NCBI RefSeq assembly: GCF_013410545.1
Contig: NZ_JACCFV010000001.1
Coordinates: forward strand, 3,100,001 to 3,164,000
Source: Pseudoclavibacter chungangensis
GTDB lineage: Bacteria > Actinomycetota > Actinomycetes > Actinomycetales > Microbacteriaceae
Reading direction: 5' to 3'
DNA: 64,000 bases
This document shows, in pieces, positions 50,898-59,532 of this stretch. The notes under the pieces are model-generated. The model was not told the DNA's origin. It searched no databases and worked only from the letters and a program-made list of their open reading frames with translations. The translations under genes and the position numbers were made by a program. Position 1 is the stretch's first letter. Every line of letters begins with the position of its first letter.

Positions 50898-53149
50898 CGT
50901 GCGGCCTCCCGGGGTCGGAGTTCCACGACGCGGTCCGCCGTGAGGATCGCGCCGGGTCGGTGCGCGATCATGAGCACCGCGCGTCCCGCCGCGAGGCGAT
51001 CGAGCGCGGCGAGGATCGCGCCCTCGGCCGCGAGGTCGACCTGCGAGGTCGGTTCGTCGAGGACGAGGACGGGTGCGTCGCGCAGGGCGACGCGTGCGAT
51101 CGCGAGTCGCTGGGCCTGGCCGCCGCTGAGGAGCGAGCCGCGCTCCCCGACCGGCGCGTCGAGGCCGCCGGGCATCGCCTCGACCTCGGCGCGCAGTCCC
51201 GCGAGTTCGAGTGCGGCGAGCAGCCGCTCGTCGTCGGCCTCGGGAGCGGCGAGCCGGAGGTTCTCGGCGACGGACCCGACGAAGAGGTACGGCCGCTGTT
51301 CGACGACGCCGAGGCGCTCGCGCAGCTCCGCGGGCCGCGCCGTGGTGGCGTCGAGACCGTCGACGAGCACGCGCCCCGAGCGCGCGCGGAGATGTCCCTG
51401 CAGGACGGCGCTCGTCGTGGATTTGCCGACGCCGCTGGGGCCGACGAGCGCGACGCGCTCCCCCGGCGCGACCCGCAGCGACAGCCCGTCGAGGACGGGC
51501 GGCCCGCCCGGCCAGCCCGCGACGAGGTGCTTGATGTCGATGCCGCGTTCGTCCGGACCGGCGCCGGTGCTGTCGCCCGCATCGCCGTCCGGCGCGGGGT
51601 CCGCGCCGGGAACACGTCCGTCGGGGGCCGGCCCGGTGCCGGGGGTGGCGGCCGCGCGTGCCGTCACCGCTGCGGCCTCTCGTCCCTCGCCCACGGGCGT
51701 GCGTCCCGCGCCCTGCTGTGCGCCGCCCGCGGCCTCGCGTCCGCCGTGCGCGGGCCCGTGTTCGCCACCGTCACCGAGGTGGGCGCCGATCGCGCGCTCC
51801 GCCGCACGCCCGCCGATGCCGATGTAGAAGAACTGGCCCACGACGTCGACCGGGCCGATGACGAGCGTCGTCATGAGCACGATCGCGACGCCCGCGCCGA
51901 GCGTCAGCTCGCCGTGGGCGACCCGGACGCTCGCGACGAGCGCCGCGACGACGACGACCGTGAGCGAGAAGGCGGCGTCGACGACGAGGATCAGCAGCTG
52001 ATTGCCCGCGAGCACCCGCATGAGCCCGCGCCGGTACTCCTCGCCCCGGCGTGCGAGCTCCGCACCCTGTCGTCCGGCGGCGCGCGCGTAGACGAGCGTG
52101 TCGAGCGCCTGGATGGCTTCGAGGAACGCGGCGGTCAGGCGACCCTGTGTGCGGCGGTACGCAATACCGACGGGACGCACGACGCGGCGGAACAGACCGA
52201 TGACGACGGGAACGAGGAGGACGAGCACCGCGATCCAGGCGGCCGTGACGGCATCGACGCCGAGCGCCATGACCGCGAGCACCACGAACGGTGTCGTGAG
52301 CGCGCCGACGATCGGGCCGAGGAACGAGCCGCGGAAGGTGCCCGCCCGCTCGACCGAGTCGGTCGCGAGCGCGAGCAGTTCGCCCGTCCGATCGCTCGTG
52401 CCGACGGGCCCGAGCTCCAGCACGCGGCTCACGACGAGCGAACGCAGCGCGCGCTCCGTCGCGGACGCGGACCGCGCGGCGGCCCACGCCCCGACTCCGG
52501 TGCAGGCGGCGGCGAGGATCGCGAGGGCGACGAGCGCGGCGATCTCGGCCGCGCTCGGCGCGCGCGCCGAATCGATGACCGTGCCGAGCCTCGCGAGGAG
52601 CAGCGCGGTGGCGGCCGAGCCGAGCCAGGCCGTGAGCAGCAGGAGGACGATGCGGCGACGCGGCGTGGCCCGCCGGACCGCGGCCGGAACCGGCGCGGAT
52701 GCGGACGCGGCGGCCCCGTGCGGGTGCCCCGCGCCGCCCGGATGTCCTTTTCCGTGCGGATGCCCGGCGCCGTGCGGGCGGCCCGCCCGACTCGGATTCC
52801 CCGCGCCGCTCGGATGTCCGGCACCGCTCGGGCGTCCGGCACCGCTCGGGCGTCCGGCACCGCTCGGGCGTCCGGCACCGCTCGGACTCCCCGCGCCACT
52901 CGGATGCCCCACGCCGCTCGGATGTCCAGCACCGTCTGCGCGCCCGACACCGTCTGAGCCACTCGTACCGGCACCGGGTGGGTGCCCCGCACCGATGGAC
53001 GAGCCCGCAGCACTCGGCCGCGCCGTGCCGCGGGGCAGCACTCCACCCTCGTGACGCGCCGACCCAGCGGGCGATCCCGGCACCGACGGCCCCTCGTGTG
53101 CACCGGCCTCGTCCGGTGCTACTGCGTCGTCCCGTGCCGACATCGGCAT
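50894..53149 (-). CDS. cydD: ABC exporter subunit, CydD-like, with Gly/Pro/Ser repeat N-terminus
   Basis: This 751-residue protein starts at ATG 53149, with AGGAGG 7 bases ahead. Residues ~40-140 are a SGAGHPSGAGxP-type low-complexity run with HPHGxGHPxGAGHPHG, unlike CydD relatives. The membrane part (about 155-470) ends in VVDAAFSLTVVVVAAL and IGIGGRAAERAIG. A ~80-residue disordered linker follows before the ATPase: Walker A GPSGVGKST, signature SGGQAQRLAIARVAL, Walker B VLVLDEPTSQVD and H-loop IAHRPG. With the overlapping CydC-like subunit it forms a heterodimeric exporter. Extra repeats make it ~200 residues longer than usual. Confidence 0.82.
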   Translation of the reverse strand: MPMSARDDAVAPDEAGAHEGPSVPGSPAGSARHEGGVLPRGTARPSAAGSSIGAGHPPGAGTSGSDGVGRADGAGHPSGVGHPSGAGSPSGAGRPSGAGRPSGAGRPSGAGHPSGAGNPSRAGRPHGAGHPHGKGHPGGAGHPHGAAASASAPVPAAVRRATPRRRIVLLLLTAWLGSAATALLLARLGTVIDSARAPSAAEIAALVALAILAAACTGVGAWAAARSASATERALRSLVVSRVLELGPVGTSDRTGELLALATDSVERAGTFRGSFLGPIVGALTTPFVVLAVMALGVDAVTAAWIAVLVLLVPVVIGLFRRVVRPVGIAYRRTQGRLTAAFLEAIQALDTLVYARAAGRQGAELARRGEEYRRGLMRVLAGNQLLILVVDAAFSLTVVVVAALVASVRVAHGELTLGAGVAIVLMTTLVIGPVDVVGQFFYIGIGGRAAERAIGAHLGDGGEHGPAHGGREAAGGAQQGAGRTPVGEGREAAAVTARAAATPGTGPAPDGRVPGADPAPDGDAGDSTGAGPDERGIDIKHLVAGWPGGPPVLDGLSLRVAPGERVALVGPSGVGKSTTSAVLQGHLRARSGRVLVDGLDATTARPAELRERLGVVEQRPYLFVGSVAENLRLAAPEADDERLLAALELAGLRAEVEAMPGGLDAPVGERGSLLSGGQAQRLAIARVALRDAPVLVLDEPTSQVDLAAEGAILAALDRLAAGRAVLMIAHRPGAILTADRVVELRPREAAR

Positions 53150-53334
53150 GCTCGTCCTCCTGCGCTCCGCCGCGTCGTCCGCGTCCCGACTCGACGGTAC
53201 GCCCTCCCGGCGACACCGGGGGAACGGTGCGGGACGAGCGGCCCGGGCGGGTGAACGCACGGCGCACGGGCCGACACCGACGTTCACCGGGGCCGCCCGA
53301 CACATCGAGCGCCGCGGCGCCGCCCGCGGCCCCG

Positions 53335-54608
53335 TCAGGAGTAACCCGCGCCGACCGCGACCGCGGCGGCGGCCGCTCGCGTGGAGACCCCGAGCTTGCG
53401 GTAGATCGCCGCCACATGGAATTTCACCGTGTTCTCGCTGATCCCGAGTTCGAGCGCCACCTGCCGATTGCGCAGCCCACGGGCGATGAGACGCAGCACC
53501 TCGTGCTCCCGCGGGGCGAGGTCGAGTTCCGGTTCCGCGGCCGCCCGCGGCGCATCGAGCGGCAACCGCACGGCCAGTTCCGCACCCCATCCCTCGACGC
53601 CCGTCAGCGTCAACGTGCCGCCGAGCGCGTCGACCCGCGACCTCGCCTGCCGGACACCGGGTGCGTCGGCATCGACGTCGCCGGGCCCGTCGTCGCGCAT
53701 GTTGATGAGCAGGTTGGTGCCGTCGCAGTCCCACTGCACGCGCACGCGCCCGACGCCGGCCTGATCGTTCATCGCGAGGACGAGCCCCCGCACGATCGCC
53801 CGCGCCGCATGGGCGACCTCGCCCGGGAGCGCGCGGCCGTCGACGGGTGGCTCGACGAACTGCACGTCGAGTCTTCCGTAGCGGGTCAGCGGACGGAGGT
53901 CGGCCCGGAGCCGCGCGAAGGCACCGACCACGGGTTCCTCCTCGATCGACACCCACAGGTCGCCGGCGGTCCGTCCGCGCACGAGCGCGGCGGTCGCGAT
54001 TTCGGCGGCCGAGGCGCGGGCCCGCCGGTCGTCGAGCGCACGGCTGCGGAGCACGGCGAGCATCGACTCCAGGGCCGTCGCGTGCTGCTCCGTGAGCTCC
54101 GCGGTCACGCGCATCCGTTCGCTCGACACGGCGCGCGAATCCTGCAGGTAGGCGGGCCCGGCATCGGTGACGAGCTCACGGATGCGCGCTGCCGCGATAT
54201 GCCACAGCGACGCCGTGAACGCATCGATCTCGCCCGCCGCGATCCGGCCCGTGGGCCGCGGATCGCACAGCACGAGCGCACGGCGCCGGTCTCGGCCGTC
54301 CGCGCCCACACGGGGCGCTCCACGTCCCCGATCGTCGCCCGTTCGATGCTCGCGCCGGCGGCGAGCGCACGGCGGACGGCATCCATCTCGACGATCGTCA
54401 CGCGCTCGGTGATGCGCTCGTCGCCGGCCTTCTTCTGCGGACGCCCCGTGCAGTCCTCCGTGAACACGACGAGGGCGGCGTGTGAGACACCGATCCCGAT
54501 CGCATCGCGCAGACGCGGAGCGATCGCCGACAGCGGTGCCGTGCCGAGCGCACCGGTCGCCGTGACGAGCTGCGAGGGCGCGGTGGGCGGAGCGTCGCTC
54601 GGGGTCAT
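53335..54608 (-). pseudogene. LuxR-type regulator with ATPase-like domain, broken by one frameshift
   Basis: The start ATG 54608 opens a frame with sensor-like sequence (DAIGIGVSHAALVVFTEDC, RPVWARTAETGA) up to about 54284. The matching continuation (RALVLCDPRPTGRIAAGEID and on to the end) is in another frame; adding one base near 54282 joins them into a protein of about 424 residues. The rest encodes a HATPase-like segment (LLINMRDDGPGDVDADAPGV, LGGTLTLTGVEGWGAELAV) and a C-terminal LuxR helix-turn-helix (LRNRQVALELGISENTVKFH). It lies upstream of the CydDC-like genes and divergent from hxlB. It could be a sequencing error, a true pseudogene or, less likely, programmed frameshifting. Confidence 0.78.
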
Positions 54609-54614
54609 GCGGGC

Positions 54615-54620
54615 AGCCTA
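54615..54620 (-). promoter_or_regulatory. -10 element for leaderless LuxR-type gene
   Basis: TAGGCT on the minus strand ends 6 bases before ATG 54608, so transcription would begin at the start codon. On the other strand GATGCT (54691-54696), with TTCCCC 17 bases upstream, ends 6 bases before ATG 54703 of hxlB, so both divergent genes look leaderless. Confidence 0.5.
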
Positions 54621-54702
54621 GACGAGGCCCTACCCGTTCGGGTGGTGACGACGGTCCGAAGCGACGATTCCCCACCCGTTCCGGTTGTCGGATGCTGAAC
54701 GC

Positions 54703-55326
54703 ATGACCGTCACCGGAACGCCCCGACCGACGCCGTCGGACAGCACCGCGGCAGCGGACGCCACCGACGCACCCACCGCCTCGGCCGCCCTCGCGCTCGT
54801 GACGGCGGAGATCGATACCGCCCTCGCGCGCGTCGCACCGGAGGCGATCGCCTCCGCCGCCGACGCGATCACCGCGGGGCGGCGCGTGTCCCTCCTCGGC
54901 CTCGGCCGCTCGGGGCTCGCCCTGCAGGGCCTCGCGATGCGACTCATGCACCTCGGCCTGGAGGTCCACGTCGTCGGCGAGGTGACCGCGCCGGCCGTCG
55001 CGGACGGCGACGTACTCGTCGTCGCCTCGGGCTCGGGGACGACCGAGACGGTCGTCCGCCACGCCACGAGGGCCGCGAGCCTCGGCGTCGACGTCGTCGC
55101 GCTCACCGCCGCACCGGACTCGCCGCTCGCGACCCTCGCCCGGACGATCGTCCACATCCCCGCCGCGGTGAAGACCGACCACGGATCGACCGCGTCACAG
55201 CAGTACGCGGGGAGCCTGTTCGAGCAGGCGACCCTGCTCGTCGGCGACGCGATCTTCCACACCCTCTGGCAGCGCGGCGGTGCACCTGCCGAGTCGCTCT
55301 GGCCGCGTCACGCGAACCTCGAATGA
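54703..55326 (+). CDS. hxlB: 6-phospho-3-hexuloisomerase (PHI)
   Basis: This 207-residue SIS-domain protein has the sugar-phosphate isomerase motifs RRVSLLGLGRSGLALQGLAMRL and VVASGSGTTETVV, and the PHI-type FEQATLLVGDAIFHTLW with the catalytic-type Glu. The first ~25 residues are a Thr/Ala/Asp-rich extension. It isomerises hexulose-6-phosphate to fructose-6-phosphate, the second step of the ribulose-monophosphate pathway. It lies 43 bases before hxlA. In Actinobacteria the pair handles formaldehyde or makes ribulose-5-phosphate by the reverse reaction. Confidence 0.92.
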   Translation: MTVTGTPRPTPSDSTAAADATDAPTASAALALVTAEIDTALARVAPEAIASAADAITAGRRVSLLGLGRSGLALQGLAMRLMHLGLEVHVVGEVTAPAVADGDVLVVASGSGTTETVVRHATRAASLGVDVVALTAAPDSPLATLARTIVHIPAAVKTDHGSTASQQYAGSLFEQATLLVGDAIFHTLWQRGGAPAESLWPRHANLE

Positions 55327-55369
55327 CGTCGCCGTCACTCCGCCATCACCCCGATCAGAAAGGCATCCC

Positions 55370-56002
55370 ATGACCAAGCTCCAGGTCGCCATCGACCTCC
55401 TCGACACCGACGCCGCGCTGCGGCTCGCGGAACTCGTCGCGCCCTCCGTCGACATCATCGAACTCGGCACGCCCCTCATCAAGCACGAGGGAATCCAGGT
55501 CGTCCGCGCCGTGAAGGACGAGTTCCCGGACAAGATCGTCTTCGCCGATCTCAAGACGGCCGACGCGGGTGCCCTCGAGGCGCGCATCGCGTTCGAGGCC
55601 GGTGCCGACCTCGTGAGCGTGCTCGGCACCGCGGACGACTCGACGATCGCGGGCGCCGTGCAGGTCGCGAACGAGCTCGGCAAGGGCGTCGTCGTCGACC
55701 TCATCGGCGTCGCCGACAAGGCGGCGCGGGCCCGCGAGGCCCACGCACTCGGCGTGGCCTTCGTCGAGTTCCACGCCGGACTCGACGAGCAGGCGCAGCC
55801 CGGCTTCAGCCTCGACACGCTCCTCCGGGCGGGCGCGGCGGCGGGTGTCCCGTTCTCCGTCGCGGGTGGCGTGAACGTCACGACGATCGACGCGGTCCGG
55901 GCAGCCGGCGCGGAGGTCGCCGTCGTCGGCGCCGCGATCTACGGCGCCGACGACCCCGCGGCCGCCGCCGCCGCACTGCGCGAGGCCGCCGTCGTCGCCT
56001 GA
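55370..56002 (+). CDS. hxlA: 3-hexulose-6-phosphate synthase (HPS)
   Basis: This 210-residue TIM-barrel enzyme of the OMP-decarboxylase superfamily opens LQVAIDLLDTDAALRLAE and has the HPS pattern IIELGTPLIKHEGIQVV, VFADLKTADAGALEARIAF (the DxKxxD-type active-site Asp-Lys-Asp), VEFHAGLDEQA and SVAGGVNV. AGAAAGG lies 7 bases ahead of the ATG. It joins formaldehyde to ribulose-5-phosphate, or works in reverse to supply pentoses. It follows hxlB closely and ends at a strong hairpin. Confidence 0.95.
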   Translation: MTKLQVAIDLLDTDAALRLAELVAPSVDIIELGTPLIKHEGIQVVRAVKDEFPDKIVFADLKTADAGALEARIAFEAGADLVSVLGTADDSTIAGAVQVANELGKGVVVDLIGVADKAARAREAHALGVAFVEFHAGLDEQAQPGFSLDTLLRAGAAAGVPFSVAGGVNVTTIDAVRAAGAEVAVVGAAIYGADDPAAAAAALREAAVVA

Positions 56003-56016
56003 GTCACGGCAGCCCG

Positions 56017-56053
56017 GGGCGCCGCTCCGCCTCCCAGGGGCGGAGCGGCGCCC
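56017..56053. terminator. 15-bp perfect-stem hairpin after hxlA
   Basis: GGGCGCCGCTCCGCC (56017-56031) pairs exactly with 56039-56053 across a 7-base loop, starting 14 bases after the hxlA stop. It lies ahead of the convergent membrane-protein gene. There is no T-tract, as is common for actinobacterial terminators. Confidence 0.82.
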
Positions 56054-56251
56054 GTCGCGGCGAGGGGTACTCCCGCGAGGCGGGGTGCCACGAACGGGGC
56101 ACTCCGAGGAAAGTGGGGTCCGACGTAACGGTCGACCTCGATCGCGTCCGAGCCCGCCGCTCAGTCGGCCCCGCCGACGTCTTGGACCCTGCCGATCTCT
56201 CGGACCCCGCCGACGTGCTGGATCCTGCCGCCCTCGGTCCCCGCCGCCCGC

Positions 56252-56836
56252 TCAGAGTTCGCCGACCGCTCGGTCCCTGCCGCGGTCGTCCGCTCCGACC
56301 CCGCGCCACCGCCGAGCGAGCGGCCAACCGTGCACCGCCCCGTAGGCACACGCGACGGTCGTCCCCGCCCCGAGCACGAGCGCGAGCCAGGCCGGGATCC
56401 CGCGCCGCTCACCGCCGACGGTCGTGTCGAGCGCGAGGCGTCCCTCGAGGACGGGCGCCGCGAGCCACACCGTGAGCGCGGCTGCCAGCAGGAATGCGCC
56501 CACGAGCATGCACCACACCGTCCACGTGCCCCGCGCGCGGAGTGCGAGCGCCTCCGCACTCGCCTTCGCCGTCCCCGTCGCGATGTCCTCGGGCAGGTCC
56601 CGCCGGGGGAACATGAGTTTCAGGAACGCGACCGTGAGCGCGGCCCATCCCCCGACGAGCGGTACCGCGAGGAGCACGTGCATCGGCTCCCGGCGCCCGC
56701 CGAGCTCGACCTCCCCCACGACGACGAACACGACGCCGGCGCCGAACAGGACGACGAACACGAGCGCGAGCCCGATCCAGCGCAGCCACGCCGAAGCGCG
56801 TGCCCGTCGCGATGCGTTCAGCCCCGGATCGGACAT
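56252..56836 (-). CDS. Four-helix membrane protein, unknown function
   Basis: This 194-residue protein has four hydrophobic helices (about residues 19-40, 54-72, 107-126 and 148-165) with a basic N-terminus and a charged tail. Its ATG shares a base with the MFS stop (TGATG), so it is translated with the exporter gene. No family is recognised. A DUF-type integral membrane protein linked to the exporter is the most that can be said. The 198 bases after its end hold no gene. Confidence 0.7.
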   Translation of the reverse strand: MSDPGLNASRRARASAWLRWIGLALVFVVLFGAGVVFVVVGEVELGGRREPMHVLLAVPLVGGWAALTVAFLKLMFPRRDLPEDIATGTAKASAEALALRARGTWTVWCMLVGAFLLAAALTVWLAAPVLEGRLALDTTVGGERRGIPAWLALVLGAGTTVACAYGAVHGWPLARRWRGVGADDRGRDRAVGEL

Positions 56837-58131
56837 CAGATCACGCCACCGCGCGCCGTGCGAGCCGTGCGGCGTTCGAGCCAGGCCGAGGCACCGAGCA
56901 GCACGATGCCGAGGATCGCGAGTCCGAACGCGACGAGCGCGGGAGCCCGGTACCCGTACCCGGCGGCGATGACGAGGCCGCCGAGCCACGCGCCGAGCGC
57001 GTTCGCCGTGTTGAGCGACGCGTGGTTCATCGCGGCCCCGAGCGTGACGGCCTCGCCCGCGACATCCATGAGCCTGATCTGGAGGTTCGTGACGAGCACC
57101 GAGCCGGTCATCGTGATGCAGAAGAGCACCGGCAGCGACCACCAGCCCGCGGGCGCGGCGAGCCAGAACGCGAGCATGAGCAGCGCGGACGCGATGGATG
57201 CCCCCACGAGCGTCCGCATGACCGAGACGCCCGCGAGCTCGCCCCCGATCCACGTGCCCGCGACCATGCCGAGGCCGAACGCGGGCAGGAAGAGGGGGAC
57301 GACGGTCTGCGGCAGGCCGCCCACGTCGGTGACCGTCGTCGCGATATAGGAGTAGACGGCGAACAGGCCGCCGAAGCCGAAGGCACCGGCCGCGAGCGTG
57401 AGCCACACCTGCGGCCGGGCGAAGAACGACCGCACCTCGCCCGCGCCGCTCGGCCCGTCGCTGCCCGGCGTCCTCGGCACGAACAGCGCGATGCCGGCGA
57501 TCGCGACGGCCCCGACGACGACGCACGCGAGATAGGCCTCGCGCCAGCCGAGCGTCTGGCCGATCCACGTCGTCGCGGGCACGCCCACGACGTTCGCGAT
57601 CGAGAGCCCCATGAGCACGGCCGCGACGGCGCGTCCGCGGAGGGCACGGGACACGAGCCCCGCCGCCACGAGCGACGCGACGCCGAAGAACGCACCGTGC
57701 GGGACGCCGTCGAGGAAGCGCGCGAGCACGAACATGCCGAGCGAGGCGGCCGCCGCGCTCAGCGCGTTGAACGCCGCGTAGCCCGTCATGAGCGCGATGA
57801 GCAGGCCCTTTCGCGGCAGGCGTGTGCCGAGGATCGAGAGGACCGGCACGCCCACGACGACGCCGAGCGCGTACGCGGAGATGCCGTACGCGGCCTGCGG
57901 TTCGGTGACTCCGAGGCCCTCGGCGATCTGCGGCAGCACCCCCATCGTCACGAACTCGGTCGTCCCGATCGTGAAGCCACCGACCGCGAGCGCCGTGATC
58001 GCGAGCCACGCGCGGCGCGGGCCGACCGCGGGCGCGTGCTCGGCGGGGGCCGACGGCGGCTGCTCCGGCTCGCTGGGCCGCTCCGGCTCGCTGGGCCGCT
58101 TCGGCTCGCTGGGCTGCGGGGAATCGCTCAC
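56836..58131 (-). CDS. MFS exporter, DHA1 (AraJ/YdhP-like)
   Basis: This 431-residue protein starts at GTG 58131 behind GGAG with 5-6-base spacing. A 25-residue (S-E-P-E-R-P)-type N-terminal repeat precedes 12 helices. Signature stretches are IGTTEFVTMGVLPQIAEGLGVT in helix 1, LDGVPHGAFFGVASLVAAGL in helix 4, and VGVPATTWIGQTLGWREAYL. These place it with sugar- or drug-efflux proteins of the AraJ/YdhP group. It is followed in overlap by the four-helix membrane protein. Confidence 0.9.
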   Translation of the reverse strand: MSDSPQPSEPKRPSEPERPSEPEQPPSAPAEHAPAVGPRRAWLAITALAVGGFTIGTTEFVTMGVLPQIAEGLGVTEPQAAYGISAYALGVVVGVPVLSILGTRLPRKGLLIALMTGYAAFNALSAAAASLGMFVLARFLDGVPHGAFFGVASLVAAGLVSRALRGRAVAAVLMGLSIANVVGVPATTWIGQTLGWREAYLACVVVGAVAIAGIALFVPRTPGSDGPSGAGEVRSFFARPQVWLTLAAGAFGFGGLFAVYSYIATTVTDVGGLPQTVVPLFLPAFGLGMVAGTWIGGELAGVSVMRTLVGASIASALLMLAFWLAAPAGWWSLPVLFCITMTGSVLVTNLQIRLMDVAGEAVTLGAAMNHASLNTANALGAWLGGLVIAAGYGYRAPALVAFGLAILGIVLLGASAWLERRTARTARGGVI

Positions 58132-58443
58132 GGAAACTCCGAACGGTTCGGTGCGCGACGGACGAAGCCGAGGTGCGAGATGGGAGTTGGACGAACGGTC
58201 ACTCGCGGCGGGTTCCCGTCGCAGCGCGAAGCCGCCCGGCAATGATCCCACCCCCGCACGACGCTCGGGTGCCCGCCGTGAAGCCGTTGCCGCGGCTCGC
58301 CGCACGAGGCCGCGGGCGAGCTCGCGGCCTCGCATCGAAGGCCGCTCCCCGGACGTGTCGCGTGTGCACGACATCGCACGAGGAGCGTCGTCGCCCGAAC
58401 GCCCGCCTCCGCTCGGAGTCTCCCCTCGCACCGCAAGGGCCCC
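58132..58443. other. 312-base divergent spacer without a gene
   Basis: This stretch lies between the MFS exporter and the decayed surface-protein gene. It is GC-rich with no convincing coding frame, promoter or repeat. Minus-strand frames across it extend the MFS frame upstream but lack coding-like composition. Confidence 0.5.
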
Positions 58444-59312
58444 GTGTCCTCCGCGCTCCCGGGGAGTGATGCCGCTGCGCCCGGAGCCCCTCGACGCCGC
58501 GTCCGCGCGGCCGCCCTCGCGCTCGCCGCGGCCGTCCCGCTCCCCGCGGTCGCTTTCGGCGCCGCCCCCGCGCAGGCCGTCCACACGCAGGACTACGCCC
58601 GTGCATCCCGGGTCCTGACGGTGCAGCGGTCACGACCGACGACCACATCGTGGTCGCGTGGCGAGGACACGTCGGGGACACGGAGTTCGCCGCCGACGGG
58701 ACGTCCGTGAAGGCGGCCGATGGAGCGCTGCTCGGTGGGATCGCCGCGGACTAGCTCGGCAAGGTGCACCTGTCGAAGGCGTCTCGTGACGGGGTCGAGA
58801 AGTTCGACGCCGCGGGCACACCGGTCGCGAGCTCCGCCGTTTTCAGCGGCGGCAACTCCGGTCAGAGCCCGATCGCGGTCTCGTCCGACGGATCGACACC
58901 GTTCTCGACCCGCCCCGACGTCGCGTGCGTGAACATCTGCCGCGCCGGCACAGCGGTCCTGGAGGTTCCGGCGCTGAGCTTCGACGCGACCGTGGCGTCG
59001 GTGACCGCGAGTTGGTCTGCGCCCGCGAACCTCACAGGCGGACAGCGGGTCGGGCACGACACCGTCACGGCGACAGGCCCGGGTGGCGCGCAGAAGCAGC
59101 TCGAGGTGTCGGGTGCGACGGCCACGGCGACGCCGGCCGCGACCTCGTCGGCGACGGGCAGTCCCATCGCAACCCCCGGAGCGACGTCGGGCACGGGCCT
59201 CGCGTCCACGGGTGCCGACGGCTCGCTGTCCGCGCTGCTCGGCGGCGCACTCGCGGTCGCACTGCTCGGTGGTGCGCTCGCACTCATCGGCCTGCGCCGA
59301 CGGGCGAGCTGA
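58444..59312 (+). pseudogene. Decayed sortase-anchored surface protein
   Basis: A signal peptide (RRRVRAAALALAAAVPLPAV, then FGAAPAQA) is coded in one frame from about GTG 58444. From about 58611 the continuation (DGAAVTTDDHIVVAWRGHVG) is in another frame, and this runs into an in-frame TAG at 58752. The same frame carries on beyond it (LGKVHLSKASRDGVEKFDAA) to an LASTG sortase motif, hydrophobic helix and RRRAS tail typical of class-E-type sorting signals. So at least two lesions, one frameshift and one stop, interrupt a wall-anchored protein of about 285 residues. GGGAG plus ATG 58469 in a third frame hints at a further lesion near the start. Confidence 0.8.
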
Positions 59313-59334
59313 GCGGGAGCGGCGGCCGCTCGAT

Positions 59335-59372
59335 CGCAACGGCGGCGCTCCCGTGGGGGCGCCGCCGTTGCG
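59335..59372. terminator. 14-bp perfect-stem hairpin
   Basis: CGCAACGGCGGCGC (59335-59348) pairs exactly with 59359-59372 across a 10-base loop, 22 bases after the surface-protein stop. It would end that transcript and insulate the downstream type VII cargo genes. TTCGTT (59422) and TACCAT (59445), spaced by 17 bases, form a possible promoter for the next gene. Confidence 0.8.
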
Positions 59373-59532
59373 AGTCCGTTCGCGTGTTTCTCGGGCATTC
59401 TGCGACGGGAGCGGGTGGGCCTTCGTTGGCCGTGGGCGGCCGTCTACCATGTGAGCTGGAGTGCGGCACCATCCGGACGCCGGGACGTGACCGCGCGCCG
59501 CTGATCGTGCAACGTGGATGACGCGAGGGGTG

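Noticed and set aside
58752..58754. Recoded TAG (readthrough or unusual amino acid)
   Set aside because: A separate frameshift in the same gene makes plain decay simpler, and no recoding signal is visible.
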